Shown: positions 1 to 8,507, numbered from the stretch's first letter. The stretch is DNA of 26,341 nucleotides from JBAXRT01 sp037131065 (GCA_037131065.1 JBAXRT010000028.1:1-26341); one strand, 5' to 3'. The notes: generated from the sequence alone by a model not told the origin. Numbers and translations: made by a program.

Positions 1-1368
1 GAATGGGATAACATCCCGGATGTTCGCCATCCCGGTGACGAAGAGGATTAGTCTCTCGAACCCGAGCCCGAACCCAGCGTGCGGTGCAGTGCCGAATCTG
101 CGGGTATCGAGGTACCACCAGACATCCTTTTCGGGGATATTCAGCTCATGGATTCGCCTCACAAGAGCATCAAGATTTTCTTCACGCTGGGATCCGCCGA
201 TGATCTCGCCGATCTTTGGAAAAAGCACGTCCATTCCCCGGACCGTTCGGCCGTCGGCATTCTGCTTCATATAGAATGCCTTGATCTCTTTAGGATAGTC
301 AGTAAGAATAACAGGTATACCGAAATGCTTTTCAACCAGGTACCTTTCATGTTCAGCCTGAAGATCGGCACCCCAGTCAACCGGGAATTCCCAGGTCTGT
401 CCGGAACTCTTCAGGATGTCGATGGCTTCAGTATAGGTAAGCCGCTCGAACTTGCTCTCAAGGACATGGTTCAGTCTTCCGATAAGTTCGTTATCATACA
501 TTTTATTAAGAAACTCCAGGTCATCAGCACAATGTTTAAGAGCATATCTCATCAGGAATTTCAGAAAATCTTCTGCAAGATCCATGTTATCCTGTATGTC
601 ATAAAAAGCCATTTCGGGCTCGATCATCCAGAATTCTGCCAGGTGACGAGGGGTATTGGAATTTTCCGCCCTGAATGTCGGACCAAAGGTATAAACCAGG
701 GAGAGCGCCATGGCGCAAAGTTCTGCTTCCAGTTGCCCTGAAACCGTGAGGTTAGTCTCCTTCCCGAAAAAGTCCTCCGAATAATTCACCTTTCCCTCTT
801 CATTTTTAGGAGGATTGGAGGCATCCAGTGTGGTAACCCGGAACATCGCCCCGGCTCCTTCGGCATCAGACCCGGTAATGATCGGAGAGTGGATATAGTA
901 AAACCCATGGTCATTGAAGTATTTATGAATGGCGAAGGCCATGGCATGACGGATCCGCAGCACAGCGCCAAAAGTGTTCGTCCGCGGCCGCAGGTGGGCA
1001 ATCTCGCGCAAGAACTCCAGGGAGTGTCCCTTTTTTTGAAGGGGATATGTTTCAGGATCAGCAGTTCCGTATAATTCAATTTGTTTAGCCTGGATTTCAA
1101 CTGACTGACCCTGACCGACCGATGCAACCAGAATTCCGGTAACTGCAATGCACGAGCCGGTAGTAATCATTTTCAACAGCGTTTCATCAAAATTGGAAAC
1201 CTCTGCCACCACCTGGATATGATGAATGACGGACCCATCATTAAGCGCAATGAAATTTACATTCTTATTACCCCTTTTGGTCCTGACCCAACCCTTTACC
1301 AATACCTCTTTCCCAAAATCCGACGATTTCAGCAAATCGCAGATTTTCGACCTTCGCAGATGTTCCAT
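1..1368 (-). CDS. asnS: Asparaginyl-tRNA synthetase, C-terminus cut by window edge
   Basis: This class II aminoacyl-tRNA synthetase charges tRNA-Asn with asparagine in the cytoplasm. The reverse strand reads without a stop from ATG at 1368 to base 1, giving 456 residues. It has an N-terminal OB-fold anticodon-binding domain (about residues 15-100), the class II motif 2 with FRAEN (Arg about 233), and motif 3 GLGFER (Arg about 439). It ends in the RDVIPF that sits roughly ten residues before the C-terminus in this family, so only a short tail is missing. The GAGAMFRVTTLD segment and lack of a large insertion favour AsnRS over bacterial AspRS. The start is the first ATG after a promoter at 1393-1423; the leader would be about 20 nt without a Shine-Dalgarno. 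Confidence 0.96.
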   Translation of the reverse strand, partial: MEHLRRSKICDLLKSSDFGKEVLVKGWVRTKRGNKNVNFIALNDGSVIHHIQVVAEVSNFDETLLKMITTGSCIAVTGILVASVGQGQSVEIQAKQIELYGTADPETYPLQKKGHSLEFLREIAHLRPRTNTFGAVLRIRHAMAFAIHKYFNDHGFYYIHSPIITGSDAEGAGAMFRVTTLDASNPPKNEEGKVNYSEDFFGKETNLTVSGQLEAELCAMALSLVYTFGPTFRAENSNTPRHLAEFWMIEPEMAFYDIQDNMDLAEDFLKFLMRYALKHCADDLEFLNKMYDNELIGRLNHVLESKFERLTYTEAIDILKSSGQTWEFPVDWGADLQAEHERYLVEKHFGIPVILTDYPKEIKAFYMKQNADGRTVRGMDVLFPKIGEIIGGSQREENLDALVRRIHELNIPEKDVWWYLDTRRFGTAPHAGFGLGFERLILFVTGMANIRDVIPF

Positions 1369-1392
1369 GAGTGAAAACTAATAAATTGGCTG

Positions 1393-1423
1393 CAAAATTA
1401 CGGATTTGCTTCGTTAACACAAA
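1393..1423 (-). promoter_or_regulatory. Promoter of asnS, Bacteroidota -33/-7 type
   Basis: On the minus strand TTTG (1423-1420) is followed after 19 nt by TAATTTTG (1400-1393), matching the Bacteroidota consensus TTTG / TAnnTTTG with ideal spacing. Transcription would begin near 1389, about 20 nt before the asnS ATG. This is the best promoter match in the window. For the divergent aromatic gene only a weaker TACTTTTA at 1436-1443 is visible on the plus strand. Confidence 0.7.
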
Positions 1424-1453
1424 CCGGTTTTTTCATACTTTTACCAAGATCAT

Positions 1454-2545
1454 ATGGGTAGTCCGCTAAAAATACAGAGCCTGAAGGAGTGGTTCCCCGT
1501 TACAAAGCCACCCTTCATCATTGCCGGTCCGTGCAGTGCTGAAACAGAGGAACAGGTCCTCTCAACGGCCCGTGCTCTTACGAAAATTCCCCAGGTAAAG
1601 GTTTTTCGTTCAGGTATCTGGAAGCCCCGTACCCGTCCCGGGGCATTTGAAGGAGTAGGTACCCTCGGACTCGGGTGGTTGCAGAAGGTAAAAAAGGAGA
1701 CCGGCCTGATGGTGACAGTGGAGGTCGCCAATCCGACCCATGTCGAACAAGCGATTGAACATGGCATTGATATCCTTTGGCTCGGGGCAAGAACTGTCGT
1801 AAACCCCTTCTCTGTTCAGGAGATCGGGGAGGCACTCAGGGGCGTTGATATCCCGGTAATGATAAAAAACCCGCTGAACCCCGATCTGAAAACATGGCTG
1901 GGAGCTATCGAGAGAATGAATCAGATGGGGATTTCAAAACTCGTCGCCATTCATAGGGGATTCTCCTTTTTTAACCGTTCTCCGTTCCGGAATGCCCCTA
2001 TGTGGGAAATCCCCATCGAACTGAAACGTCTCCACCCCCAACTGCCTGTTATCTCTGATCCAAGCCACATCTGCGGCAATCGCGACATGATCCTTCCCAC
2101 TGCCCAGAAAGCCCTTGACCTCGCCATGAACGGGCTGATGATAGAGGTTCATCCCAACCCCGCCAAAGCCCTTACTGATAAGAATCAGCAGGTCACGCCG
2201 GATCAGCTTAAGCTGATCGTTTCGAAGCTCATTGTGAGGAAAGAGTCCGGGAATGTCGCCTTTGCAAACAAGCTGGAAGAGTTACGTTCAGAGATCGACA
2301 AGCTGGATGAGGAGCTTATCGATATCCTCGCTCGTCGTATGGGAATTGCCGAGGAGATTGGTCATTACAAAAAGGAGAACAGGATCACCATCCTCCAGCT
2401 CAAGCGCTGGAGCCAGCTGACCCATGACCGCATCGAAGCCGGCATGAAACTTGGACTCAGCAATGAATTCATTCTGAAACTACTTGCAGCGGTCCACGAG
2501 GAATCCATCCAGCGACAGATCAATGTAATGAACAGGAAAGATTGA
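1454..2545 (+). CDS. Bifunctional DAHP synthase / chorismate mutase (type II, AroQ-like)
   Basis: This 363-residue enzyme would catalyse the first step of aromatic amino acid synthesis (phosphoenolpyruvate plus erythrose 4-phosphate to DAHP) and also convert chorismate to prephenate. Residues about 18-260 form the DAHP synthase barrel: FIIAGPCSAE with Cys27, the substrate loop FRSGIWKPRT, and metal-site segments DPSHICGNR, MIEVHPNP and ALTDKNQQ. Residues about 268-363 form an all-helical AroQ chorismate mutase (LRSEIDKLDEELIDILARRM, then HYKKEN). Such fusions are known in Bacteroidota, where the mutase domain can give prephenate feedback control. ATG at 1454 is the first start; no clear Shine-Dalgarno is present. 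It stands alone, divergent from asnS and convergent with corA. Confidence 0.94.
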   Translation: MGSPLKIQSLKEWFPVTKPPFIIAGPCSAETEEQVLSTARALTKIPQVKVFRSGIWKPRTRPGAFEGVGTLGLGWLQKVKKETGLMVTVEVANPTHVEQAIEHGIDILWLGARTVVNPFSVQEIGEALRGVDIPVMIKNPLNPDLKTWLGAIERMNQMGISKLVAIHRGFSFFNRSPFRNAPMWEIPIELKRLHPQLPVISDPSHICGNRDMILPTAQKALDLAMNGLMIEVHPNPAKALTDKNQQVTPDQLKLIVSKLIVRKESGNVAFANKLEELRSEIDKLDEELIDILARRMGIAEEIGHYKKENRITILQLKRWSQLTHDRIEAGMKLGLSNEFILKLLAAVHEESIQRQINVMNRKD

Positions 2546-3457
2546 TCACATCCATTTCCTCAATCTGAAATAGAGTAACATGCCTAATGCAATGCATGCC
2601 ATTACCCCGGCGACAAAGTAGAAGGAATAAGGATGTCCCTGGACAGGTAATTTGATATTCATTCCATAAAGACTGGCGATGAAGGTGAGAGGAAGGAGAA
2701 TGGAAGAAATCAGTGTAAGGATTTTTATCACTTCATTGGTCTTGTTAACCTGGAGCGAATCAAAGGTGGTAGAATACCCTCTGATAAGTTCGCCATTATC
2801 CTCGACAACGTCCCAGATCTTTTGGTAATAGTCCATGATATTTCCCCAGTAATCTTCCATGTTTTCGGCAAATCCCTTAACCACCCCGCTTTGCAACTTG
2901 TTAAAAAGCTGGATCTGCGGCTTGAACATGGTGTTCAGAAGAATGACGTTTTTCCGGGTAATGGAAATTTTTTCAATCGTCTGTTCCGCATGCCTGTTAA
3001 ACAATGCCTTGCCGCACTGGTCTACATTTTTGTCTACAATCTCAACGATTTTGTAAACCTCTTTCATCACAGTGTCCAGGATATTATACAGAAGTGCATC
3101 GGTACTTCCAACCTCCATGCGTTGCCCGCTGGCTAATTTTTGTTTTTCCTGGTTGAACAACTCTTTGACCAGCCAGTGTGTTTTCCCAATGGTAACAAGG
3201 TAATTCGGCCCCCAGAAAATTTTAATTTCACGCGTATCAACAAATGTTTTGGTGGCATCGAATACGGGAAAGTGCAAAATCAGAAAGTAGTACTCATCGT
3301 AAATATCAATTTTTGGCCGTGCATTAAAGGTGGACCGGCAATCTTCAATATCAAGGGGATGGAAATGATAATGGTCCTGAAGTGCTATCAGATCAGGTTC
3401 GGCAGGCAGTACAATGTGCGACCAGGTGAGGGTTCCAATTTTTATCGTTTCAATCAT
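2546..3457 (-). CDS. corA: CorA-family magnesium/divalent cation transporter
   Basis: This 303-residue inner-membrane channel would import Mg2+ (or Co2+/Ni2+). It has a large N-terminal cytoplasmic alpha/beta domain, a long helical stretch (about residues 130-240), and two transmembrane helices at the C-terminus (about 243-262 and 276-295). The signature GMN lies in SLYGMNIKLP just after the first helix, and the protein ends in the usual basic tail (RLRKWM). It starts 20 nt after the stop of the upstream carboxypeptidase gene, so the two may share a transcript, although their functions are not obviously linked. Its stop codon directly abuts the stop of the convergent aromatic gene. Family assignment is firm; ion preference is not readable from sequence. 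Confidence 0.93.
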   Translation of the reverse strand: MIETIKIGTLTWSHIVLPAEPDLIALQDHYHFHPLDIEDCRSTFNARPKIDIYDEYYFLILHFPVFDATKTFVDTREIKIFWGPNYLVTIGKTHWLVKELFNQEKQKLASGQRMEVGSTDALLYNILDTVMKEVYKIVEIVDKNVDQCGKALFNRHAEQTIEKISITRKNVILLNTMFKPQIQLFNKLQSGVVKGFAENMEDYWGNIMDYYQKIWDVVEDNGELIRGYSTTFDSLQVNKTNEVIKILTLISSILLPLTFIASLYGMNIKLPVQGHPYSFYFVAGVMACIALGMLLYFRLRKWM

Positions 3458-3477
3458 TGATATAAAATTAAGGTTTA

Positions 3478-5835
3478 TTATCTGATTACAACGAGTTTAC
3501 GAATTGCCGGAGAGGCTCCCGGGCTTACCAGGGAGCAAAAGTAGATCCCGGAGGAAAAGTCATCCAGATCAAAGGTAATTGATCCTGACCGGTAATCCAA
3601 CGGAATTTTTTTAACAACTATTCCCCGTGAATCTGTTATGAGGATCTGGCTGTTTTCAGCCATGCAAGTATTTGAATAATTGAATGTGACCCTTTCAGTG
3701 GCCGGATTAGGAGCAGCCTCAGAGAGCGTGCAGATATTCTTTACTTCATTTTCATGAAGGCCGGTCGTCATGTCAATTTTTGTGATTTTCACATCATCAA
3801 AATAGAACCCGTCGTAGTTTGCCCAGTCATCGCTCACCAGGTTGTATCTCAATTTTACCTGCTTTCCAAGAAAGTTATTCAGCAGGATCTCTTCTTTGAC
3901 CCATTCATAAACTTTGTTATCGTAAACCGGTTGACCCGGAAACTGGTTGGCCGATCCCGAATGAGTGTATATTCCGGAAAGAGGTGTCCATGTTGAACCG
4001 TTGTTATCCGAAACTTTTACCTGCGCATAATCAAATCCCTTTTCGATATTCCATCTCGCCCAGAATTCCAGGACGGCAACCGGTGTGTCTCCTAGATCAA
4101 AGCTGTTGGTGGTTGTCACGATAACATTCGCGTTCGACTGATAATTACCGTTTGGTGAATCAGTGATTGAACCGTCGGGTGAATGAAAGAGATTGTGCGT
4201 GACATTCCACTTGCTGGAAGTCCAGTGCGACATATCGTTGCATGTGTCGGAAAAAACAGTTAGCGGAGGTCCGAAAAAATGGGTTACCGTGTCGCGGAAG
4301 GTATACAATCCGTTATTGACACTGAGAATGTACCTGAACTCAGATCCGATGGCCAGGTCGGGCGAAAGCTGATAAGAGATCGAATCATGGTAAACTGCGA
4401 ACTGAAGTGGATTGGAAATGGTTTTCGGTGGTCCGACATTGATGATCTGGGCAGGATCAAGTGGTTCGATGGCAACGGTATAATCGGCAGGTTCGTCAAG
4501 ACCATATCGCCTCAGGGAGAAGGTAAAGTATCCCTCTCTTCCCGGGATGATCACCGGTGAATTCTTTTTTACCTCTGCGTACCGCAGGGCAAAATGTGCC
4601 ATCATCAGGTTACTGTAAACATTTTCCTCTGCAAGCGGAATGATCCTGTCAGGGAAGGGCCAGAAGCCATCATAAGCTCCACCTATTTCGGTCGTGAAGG
4701 CAAAAATTTTTGTCTTGGAGGATTGTTCCCCGTATTGCCAGTCAGAGGCATCTCCGTTGGTGTTGTACAATATCTGGCCTGGAGTTCCGCTGTTATATCC
4801 GTTCTGCTTTGTAAAAAACGCAGCATATTCCAGTTCGAGTGTGCTATCGGATGTAAGTTCGGTTTTATATGCCCAGGGGTAGATAACGATATTCTGATAG
4901 GTGTGGTAATTCATTGCGAGTTTGAAGTTTTTTTCCATGCAAAAATCACGCATGGCTTGCGTTTCCGGTTCAGAAAAAGCATCCGGCCCCCTGTAAGTTT
5001 CGTCATAAGGGTAGGGAGAGGAGCCCACATCATCATATCCCCATTTGTAACTGTAATTCCTGTTCAGGTCTATTCCATAGTAACCGCCTCCGTTGTTTTG
5101 TCTGTTTTTACGCCACATGCCTCCCCCTGCCGGAGCGATACTGTCGTTATAAAAGTAACCATCGGGATTTACGACCGGGATAAAATATAATTCAAGGTTA
5201 TTAACCAGGTATTGTATCTCTTCACTCGTTGCATAGTTCTCCAGCAGATACCACATGAAAAAGATCAGCTGCTGCATTCCCATCGGCTCCCTTGCATGAT
5301 GCAGTGAGTTGTAAAGGACCCTTGGCTTATCCTGGCTTGCATCGGGATTATCCGAGATTCTAAGGTAGTAGATCGGACGTCCGAATACTGAGGCAGTGGT
5401 TCCGGCCTGGGCCTTGACACTGATCAGGTTCGGGTAAAACATCCTCATGCTGTCGAGTTCATTCTGGAGCTCTTCAAGAGTATAAAATCCGCCCATGGAT
5501 CCCTGCTCAAAGTGCTGTGGCACAGGATATGTATACGTTTCAGTTGTTTTTTTATACTCCTTGTTCCTGTTCTGAACCCAGGCAGTATAGTCCTCATGAA
5601 GAATATCAAACTTCACCCCGGCTGATTTGATTTTTCCAAGATCCTGATCTGAAAGGACAATAGTCCATGTGCCGTTCTTTTCATGAAATCCCTCCTCAAT
5701 GGGTAAGCCAAGTCTCCCGAGTTGTTCCATCAGGCTCTTTGTTTTGGAAATCCTGACTTCAGCATATTTCACATTCTGAGCAATCAGAATACCCGACCAG
5801 AGAAATAATAGTGCCACTATTATCAACTTCTTCAT
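3478..5835 (-). CDS. Secreted M14 zinc carboxypeptidase with T9SS sorting domain
   Basis: This 785-residue exported peptidase would remove C-terminal residues from peptides outside the cell. A signal peptide (residues 1-19) ends in LIA before Gln20. The M14 domain (about 105-420) has HAREP with zinc ligands His180 and Glu183, the substrate-binding DLNRNY (256-261), third zinc ligand His311 in NYHTY, and catalytic Glu383 in TTEIGG. Residues about 525-690 resemble the beta-sandwich found after M6/immune-inhibitor-A peptidases (FDLGDTPVAVLEFWARWNIE). The last ~75 residues form a type A T9SS sorting domain ending SGIYFCSLVS...IRKLVVIR, so export to the surface by T9SS is expected. All catalytic residues are present. 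Substrate is unknown. Confidence 0.94.
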   Translation of the reverse strand: MKKLIIVALLFLWSGILIAQNVKYAEVRISKTKSLMEQLGRLGLPIEEGFHEKNGTWTIVLSDQDLGKIKSAGVKFDILHEDYTAWVQNRNKEYKKTTETYTYPVPQHFEQGSMGGFYTLEELQNELDSMRMFYPNLISVKAQAGTTASVFGRPIYYLRISDNPDASQDKPRVLYNSLHHAREPMGMQQLIFFMWYLLENYATSEEIQYLVNNLELYFIPVVNPDGYFYNDSIAPAGGGMWRKNRQNNGGGYYGIDLNRNYSYKWGYDDVGSSPYPYDETYRGPDAFSEPETQAMRDFCMEKNFKLAMNYHTYQNIVIYPWAYKTELTSDSTLELEYAAFFTKQNGYNSGTPGQILYNTNGDASDWQYGEQSSKTKIFAFTTEIGGAYDGFWPFPDRIIPLAEENVYSNLMMAHFALRYAEVKKNSPVIIPGREGYFTFSLRRYGLDEPADYTVAIEPLDPAQIINVGPPKTISNPLQFAVYHDSISYQLSPDLAIGSEFRYILSVNNGLYTFRDTVTHFFGPPLTVFSDTCNDMSHWTSSKWNVTHNLFHSPDGSITDSPNGNYQSNANVIVTTTNSFDLGDTPVAVLEFWARWNIEKGFDYAQVKVSDNNGSTWTPLSGIYTHSGSANQFPGQPVYDNKVYEWVKEEILLNNFLGKQVKLRYNLVSDDWANYDGFYFDDVKITKIDMTTGLHENEVKNICTLSEAAPNPATERVTFNYSNTCMAENSQILITDSRGIVVKKIPLDYRSGSITFDLDDFSSGIYFCSLVSPGASPAIRKLVVIR

Positions 5836-5872
5836 TTATAAAATATTAGTGCAGATAAGAGACAACCCGGTT

Positions 5873-5902
5873 CATCCTCCCGTTGCCTTTAACGAGAGGA
5901 TG
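5873..5902 (-). other. Hairpin between gldD and the M14 peptidase gene
   Basis: Arms 5873-5884 and 5891-5902 pair over 12 bp around a 6-nt loop. The one non-Watson-Crick position becomes a G-U pair in minus-strand RNA. It lies after the gldD stop and before the M14 start and is not followed by a T-run. It could end or stabilise the gldD transcript or be part of the M14 leader. Nothing else is evident in 5836-5952. Confidence 0.45.
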
Positions 5903-5952
5903 GGACTTTTATGAATGCAAAATTCCGAATTATTTGCCTTGGTAAAACTGGA

Positions 5953-6534
5953 TCAACGATTTTTCCAGCGAAAAGTGGCGATCATGTGTTCCAGGTCGGT
6001 TTTCAGAAAATCGATGACCGGAGAGAGTGAATCATTGTTCGGGACCAGGTTAAAGTAGAGCGCCCCCCTTACAAAATTGGTAACGCTGTCGGTCAGGTAG
6101 AACTGGCAGGTTGATGCCGCATCAGAACCCTTGATGTCATATACCAGACCATAAACGCGATGTTGCGGATCGAGATATTCCCGCTGGAGGATGGCGTTGG
6201 CCTTGGGAATATGTTTGTTAACCAGTTTTCTTGCATCTTCAAGATAATTTGCAAGATTATTTTTTACGCCCTTATAACTCAGATGCAGCTGCGCATGAAA
6301 CGACGGGTAAACAATATTCAGCCAGTATGGTTCACTGATATTGGAACTATCGCGAAGGATCCTGGCATAAACCGGATATTCAAAAGTGTAAGGGAATGAG
6401 GAGTCGAATACCTGGTATTCGTGTTTTGGGAAATCAATCCGGTAATAGCCCCGCGGCTTGGGGACATAATCACTGCCACAGGAGGAAAGGAGTGTGACAA
6501 GGAAAAGAAGAAAGATGGTTGAAAAGCTTCTCAT
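5953..6534 (-). CDS. gldD: Gliding motility / T9SS-associated lipoprotein GldD
   Basis: GldD is a lipoprotein needed for gliding and for efficient type IX secretion in Flavobacterium; its exact biochemical role is not settled. The 193-residue product has a signal peptide with lipobox LLSSC (acylated Cys19), then the family hallmark of a basic-proline stretch, PKPRGYYRIDFPKHEY (about residues 25-40). The rest is a compact domain without membrane segments. Length fits the family. Upstream is ssb, as in many Bacteroidota, but the usual gldE between them is absent. The ATG at 6534 directly follows the T-rich end of a strong hairpin, so its expression probably depends on read-through or RNA processing. 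No Shine-Dalgarno is seen. Confidence 0.9.
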   Translation of the reverse strand: MRSFSTIFLLFLVTLLSSCGSDYVPKPRGYYRIDFPKHEYQVFDSSFPYTFEYPVYARILRDSSNISEPYWLNIVYPSFHAQLHLSYKGVKNNLANYLEDARKLVNKHIPKANAILQREYLDPQHRVYGLVYDIKGSDAASTCQFYLTDSVTNFVRGALYFNLVPNNDSLSPVIDFLKTDLEHMIATFRWKNR

Positions 6535-6586
6535 AAAAATAAAGCGATGCAGGGGTGTCTGCCTAAGGCATATACCCCTGCATCGC
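6535..6586 (-). terminator. Terminator-like hairpin between ssb and gldD
   Basis: Arms 6574-6586 and 6544-6556 (GCGATGCAGGGGT and its exact complement) form a perfect 13-bp stem; the loop can hold a smaller TGCC/GGCA stem. In the ssb direction it is followed by TTTATTTTT, giving a classic intrinsic terminator 8 nt after the ssb stop. The T-tract ends at 6535, immediately before the gldD ATG at 6534, so it may act as an attenuator rather than a full stop. Confidence 0.75.
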
Positions 6587-6594
6587 CAGTGAAA

Positions 6595-7023
6595 TTAAAA
6601 TGGTAGATCATCTTCGGGGGCAGGGGTATCAACTACCACGTCCTTTGGTTCCGACACTGCAGGTGACCCGTTGCCTTCATCACGCCTTGGACCTCCGCCA
6701 AGCATCTGCATGGCATCCCCGAGAATCTCAAATGCGAACCGCTTCTGTTTGTTCTCATCCTCCCAATCACGTCTGCGGATCCGTCCCTCAACATAAACGG
6801 TCTGACCTTTTTTCAGGTACTTTTCTGCAACCTCCGCTAAGCCCCGCCAAAAGATTACATTATGCCATTCCGTATGGGTGGTTTTCTCCCCCTCCTTGTT
6901 TTTATACGCTTCGGTGGTTGCAAGTGAGAAGCTTGCTTTCTTCACACCATTTTCAAAATTCTGAATCTCTGGATCCCTCCCAAGATTACCGATCAAAATC
7001 ACTTTGTTGACTCCAGTCGCCAT
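6595..7023 (-). CDS. ssb: Single-stranded DNA-binding protein
   Basis: SSB coats single-stranded DNA in replication, repair and recombination and recruits partner proteins. The 142-residue product has one OB-fold (about residues 4-105) starting NKVILIGNLGRDPEI and containing EWHNVIFWRGLAE and KGQTVYVEGRIRRRDW. A short flexible linker leads to the acidic tip EDDLPF, the conserved partner-binding tail. Length is slightly below that of E. coli SSB because the linker is short. A -7 box TACTTTTG lies at 7065-7058 on the minus strand, about 35 nt before the ATG. A strong hairpin terminator follows the stop. It sits in the mutY-ssb-gldD neighbourhood common in the phylum. Confidence 0.96.
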   Translation of the reverse strand: MATGVNKVILIGNLGRDPEIQNFENGVKKASFSLATTEAYKNKEGEKTTHTEWHNVIFWRGLAEVAEKYLKKGQTVYVEGRIRRRDWEDENKQKRFAFEILGDAMQMLGGGPRRDEGNGSPAVSEPKDVVVDTPAPEDDLPF

Positions 7024-7057
7024 TTTTGTAAAATTAAAAGTTAAACAATCCGTGAAA

Positions 7058-7065
7058 CAAAAGTA
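7058..7065 (-). promoter_or_regulatory. Candidate -7 box of the ssb promoter
   Basis: TACTTTTG on the minus strand matches TAnnTTTG. Transcription would start near 7054, about 30 nt before the ssb ATG. No TTTG was found at the usual -33 distance, so the call rests on the -7 box and its position. Confidence 0.4.
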
Positions 7066-7108
7066 CTATTTTTATACTTAATCGGGGAAAGGGTCAAAAG
7101 GTGATACA

Positions 7109-7147
7109 TTGAAAACATGATATTTTCAAACTAATTGAAATTCAATT
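7109..7147. other. Pair of AT-rich palindromes upstream of ssb
   Basis: Two perfect dyads lie close together: TTGAAAA / TTTTCAA (7109-7115 and 7123-7129, 7-nt spacer) and AATTGAA-A-TTCAATT (7133-7147). Both are built on TTGAA/TTCAA. They sit between the stop of the MgtE-like gene and the candidate ssb promoter, so they could be operator sites or a 3' end structure. AT-rich dyads also arise by chance. Confidence 0.3.
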
Positions 7148-7208
7148 TCTTGAAATAATCAAATCCCGGGATAAACGGTTGCAGAAAGAGAATTGCGGAT
7201 AGGCAGGA

Positions 7209-8483
7209 TTACCTGGTCTTTCTTCTGCTAAGCAGATCATCCACAATATCCTCTATTACAACAATGCCTTCCATCATCTGATCTTTATTGATCACAGGCA
7301 CTGCCAGCAGGTTATATTTTGAAACCAGTTCAGCAAGTGAATCGACTTTATCATCGTCATAAACACTGACTGGGTTTTTCATCATGATTTCTTTAAGGCG
7401 CTTCGCCGGGTCAGCGATGACAAGTTCCCCCAGCGAGACAGCAGAGAGAAAGCGTTCGTTCTTGTCTGTCACGAAAATCGAATAGATATGGGCGGGCTCC
7501 GGCTGCTCCTTTCTTAGTTCGTCAATGACCTCCCCAACGGTCTGATCTTCATGGAAAACCATATAATCAGTCGTCATGAGGGATCCGACATACTTACCTG
7601 GATATTCCAGCAGTTCACGAACTTCTTCTGAGGATTCCTTTTCCATCTCGTTAAGGAGCCTCTCCGCTTTATCCTCTTCCAGCACATCCAGGATGTCGGC
7701 AACTTCATCCGCCGGCATCTTTTCAAGTACATCAGCTACCTTCTCAACCGGAAGGCTTTCAACAATCTGGATCTGTGCATGGGGTTCAAGTTCTTCAAGC
7801 ACATCGGCTGCTTTTTCCTCATCGAGCGATGAGAAAATAAACGTTCTCGAAGCCCTGTCAAGGTCCTCAATGATATCAGCAAGATCTGAAGGGTGAAGGG
7901 TATTCAGTTTCGAAAAGGCTTTGGATAGCTTGATGTTGGCATTTGTAAAATCGACCGCCTCGATATCATCCCACAGGATAAATTTGCTGGGTAAATCAAT
8001 ACTGAACGGATCCAGCATTGTCTGGATCGGACGGTCAATTCCTATTCTTCTCAGAAGACCGTCAATCCCAACGTCCACTGCAATTGCATAGGTTCCGGAC
8101 GGAATTACGACAAGACGTATATCATTGACCCTGACCAGCTTCCTGCCATTGATATCCACTATTTGTTTGTCTAAAATATTTTCGCCTAACCACAGGCGAT
8201 TTGGAAATATTTCAGGGGAGATGTTGTGGACACCATAACAGATAATCTTCAGGTTCCTTTTAAACTTCCTGATCTCAAAAGTCGAAAAATCAAAAATCCT
8301 GCTCTCCTTCCCCGACTTGACCCTGACGGCAATAACCCTGGGGCGGATCTGTTCATGCTCTTTCCCGGAATGGGGTGTCTGATCTATCAGAAAATCTTTG
8401 ATCTTTCCCAGAAAGGCGCCCTGATCAGAAAGAATTTTTTTCCCAATGATCTGGCTAAAATAGAAGGTAATTTGTGAAGTCAT
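7209..8483 (-). CDS. Soluble PRC-barrel / MgtE-N / CBS-domain protein, putative divalent-metal regulator
   Basis: This 424-residue protein has the cytoplasmic sensing part of MgtE magnesium channels without the membrane part. Two PRC-barrel-like beta domains (about residues 10-75 and 98-178; the second contains GRKLVRVNDIRLV) precede an MgtE N-terminal superhelix (about 187-290, repeats such as KVADVLEKMPADEVADIL). A CBS pair follows (about 303-420: SLMTTDYMVF, MKNPVSVYDDDKV). No transmembrane helix is present. Relatives are often next to NRAMP-type transporters; none is here. A regulatory role sensing Mg2+ or nucleotides is inference. An AAGGAGG Shine-Dalgarno lies 5 nt before the ATG, unusual for this phylum. 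It lies between mutY and ssb. Confidence 0.85.
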   Translation of the reverse strand: MTSQITFYFSQIIGKKILSDQGAFLGKIKDFLIDQTPHSGKEHEQIRPRVIAVRVKSGKESRIFDFSTFEIRKFKRNLKIICYGVHNISPEIFPNRLWLGENILDKQIVDINGRKLVRVNDIRLVVIPSGTYAIAVDVGIDGLLRRIGIDRPIQTMLDPFSIDLPSKFILWDDIEAVDFTNANIKLSKAFSKLNTLHPSDLADIIEDLDRASRTFIFSSLDEEKAADVLEELEPHAQIQIVESLPVEKVADVLEKMPADEVADILDVLEEDKAERLLNEMEKESSEEVRELLEYPGKYVGSLMTTDYMVFHEDQTVGEVIDELRKEQPEPAHIYSIFVTDKNERFLSAVSLGELVIADPAKRLKEIMMKNPVSVYDDDKVDSLAELVSKYNLLAVPVINKDQMMEGIVVIEDIVDDLLSRRKTR

Positions 8484-8488
8484 GTCAG

Positions 8489-8495
8489 CCTCCTT
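8489..8495 (-). promoter_or_regulatory. Canonical Shine-Dalgarno of the PRC/MgtE-N/CBS gene
   Basis: Minus-strand AAGGAGG lies 5 nt before the ATG at 8483 and fixes this start. It stands out because Bacteroidota ribosomes generally sequester the anti-Shine-Dalgarno and most starts in this window lack one. Confidence 0.7.
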
Positions 8496-8507
8496 CCTTA
8501 TTTTGTA

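Noticed and set aside
79..741. 220-codon plus-strand frame opposite asnS
   Set aside because: The opposite strand encodes an unmistakable asparaginyl-tRNA synthetase over the whole stretch; the plus-strand translation has no family features.
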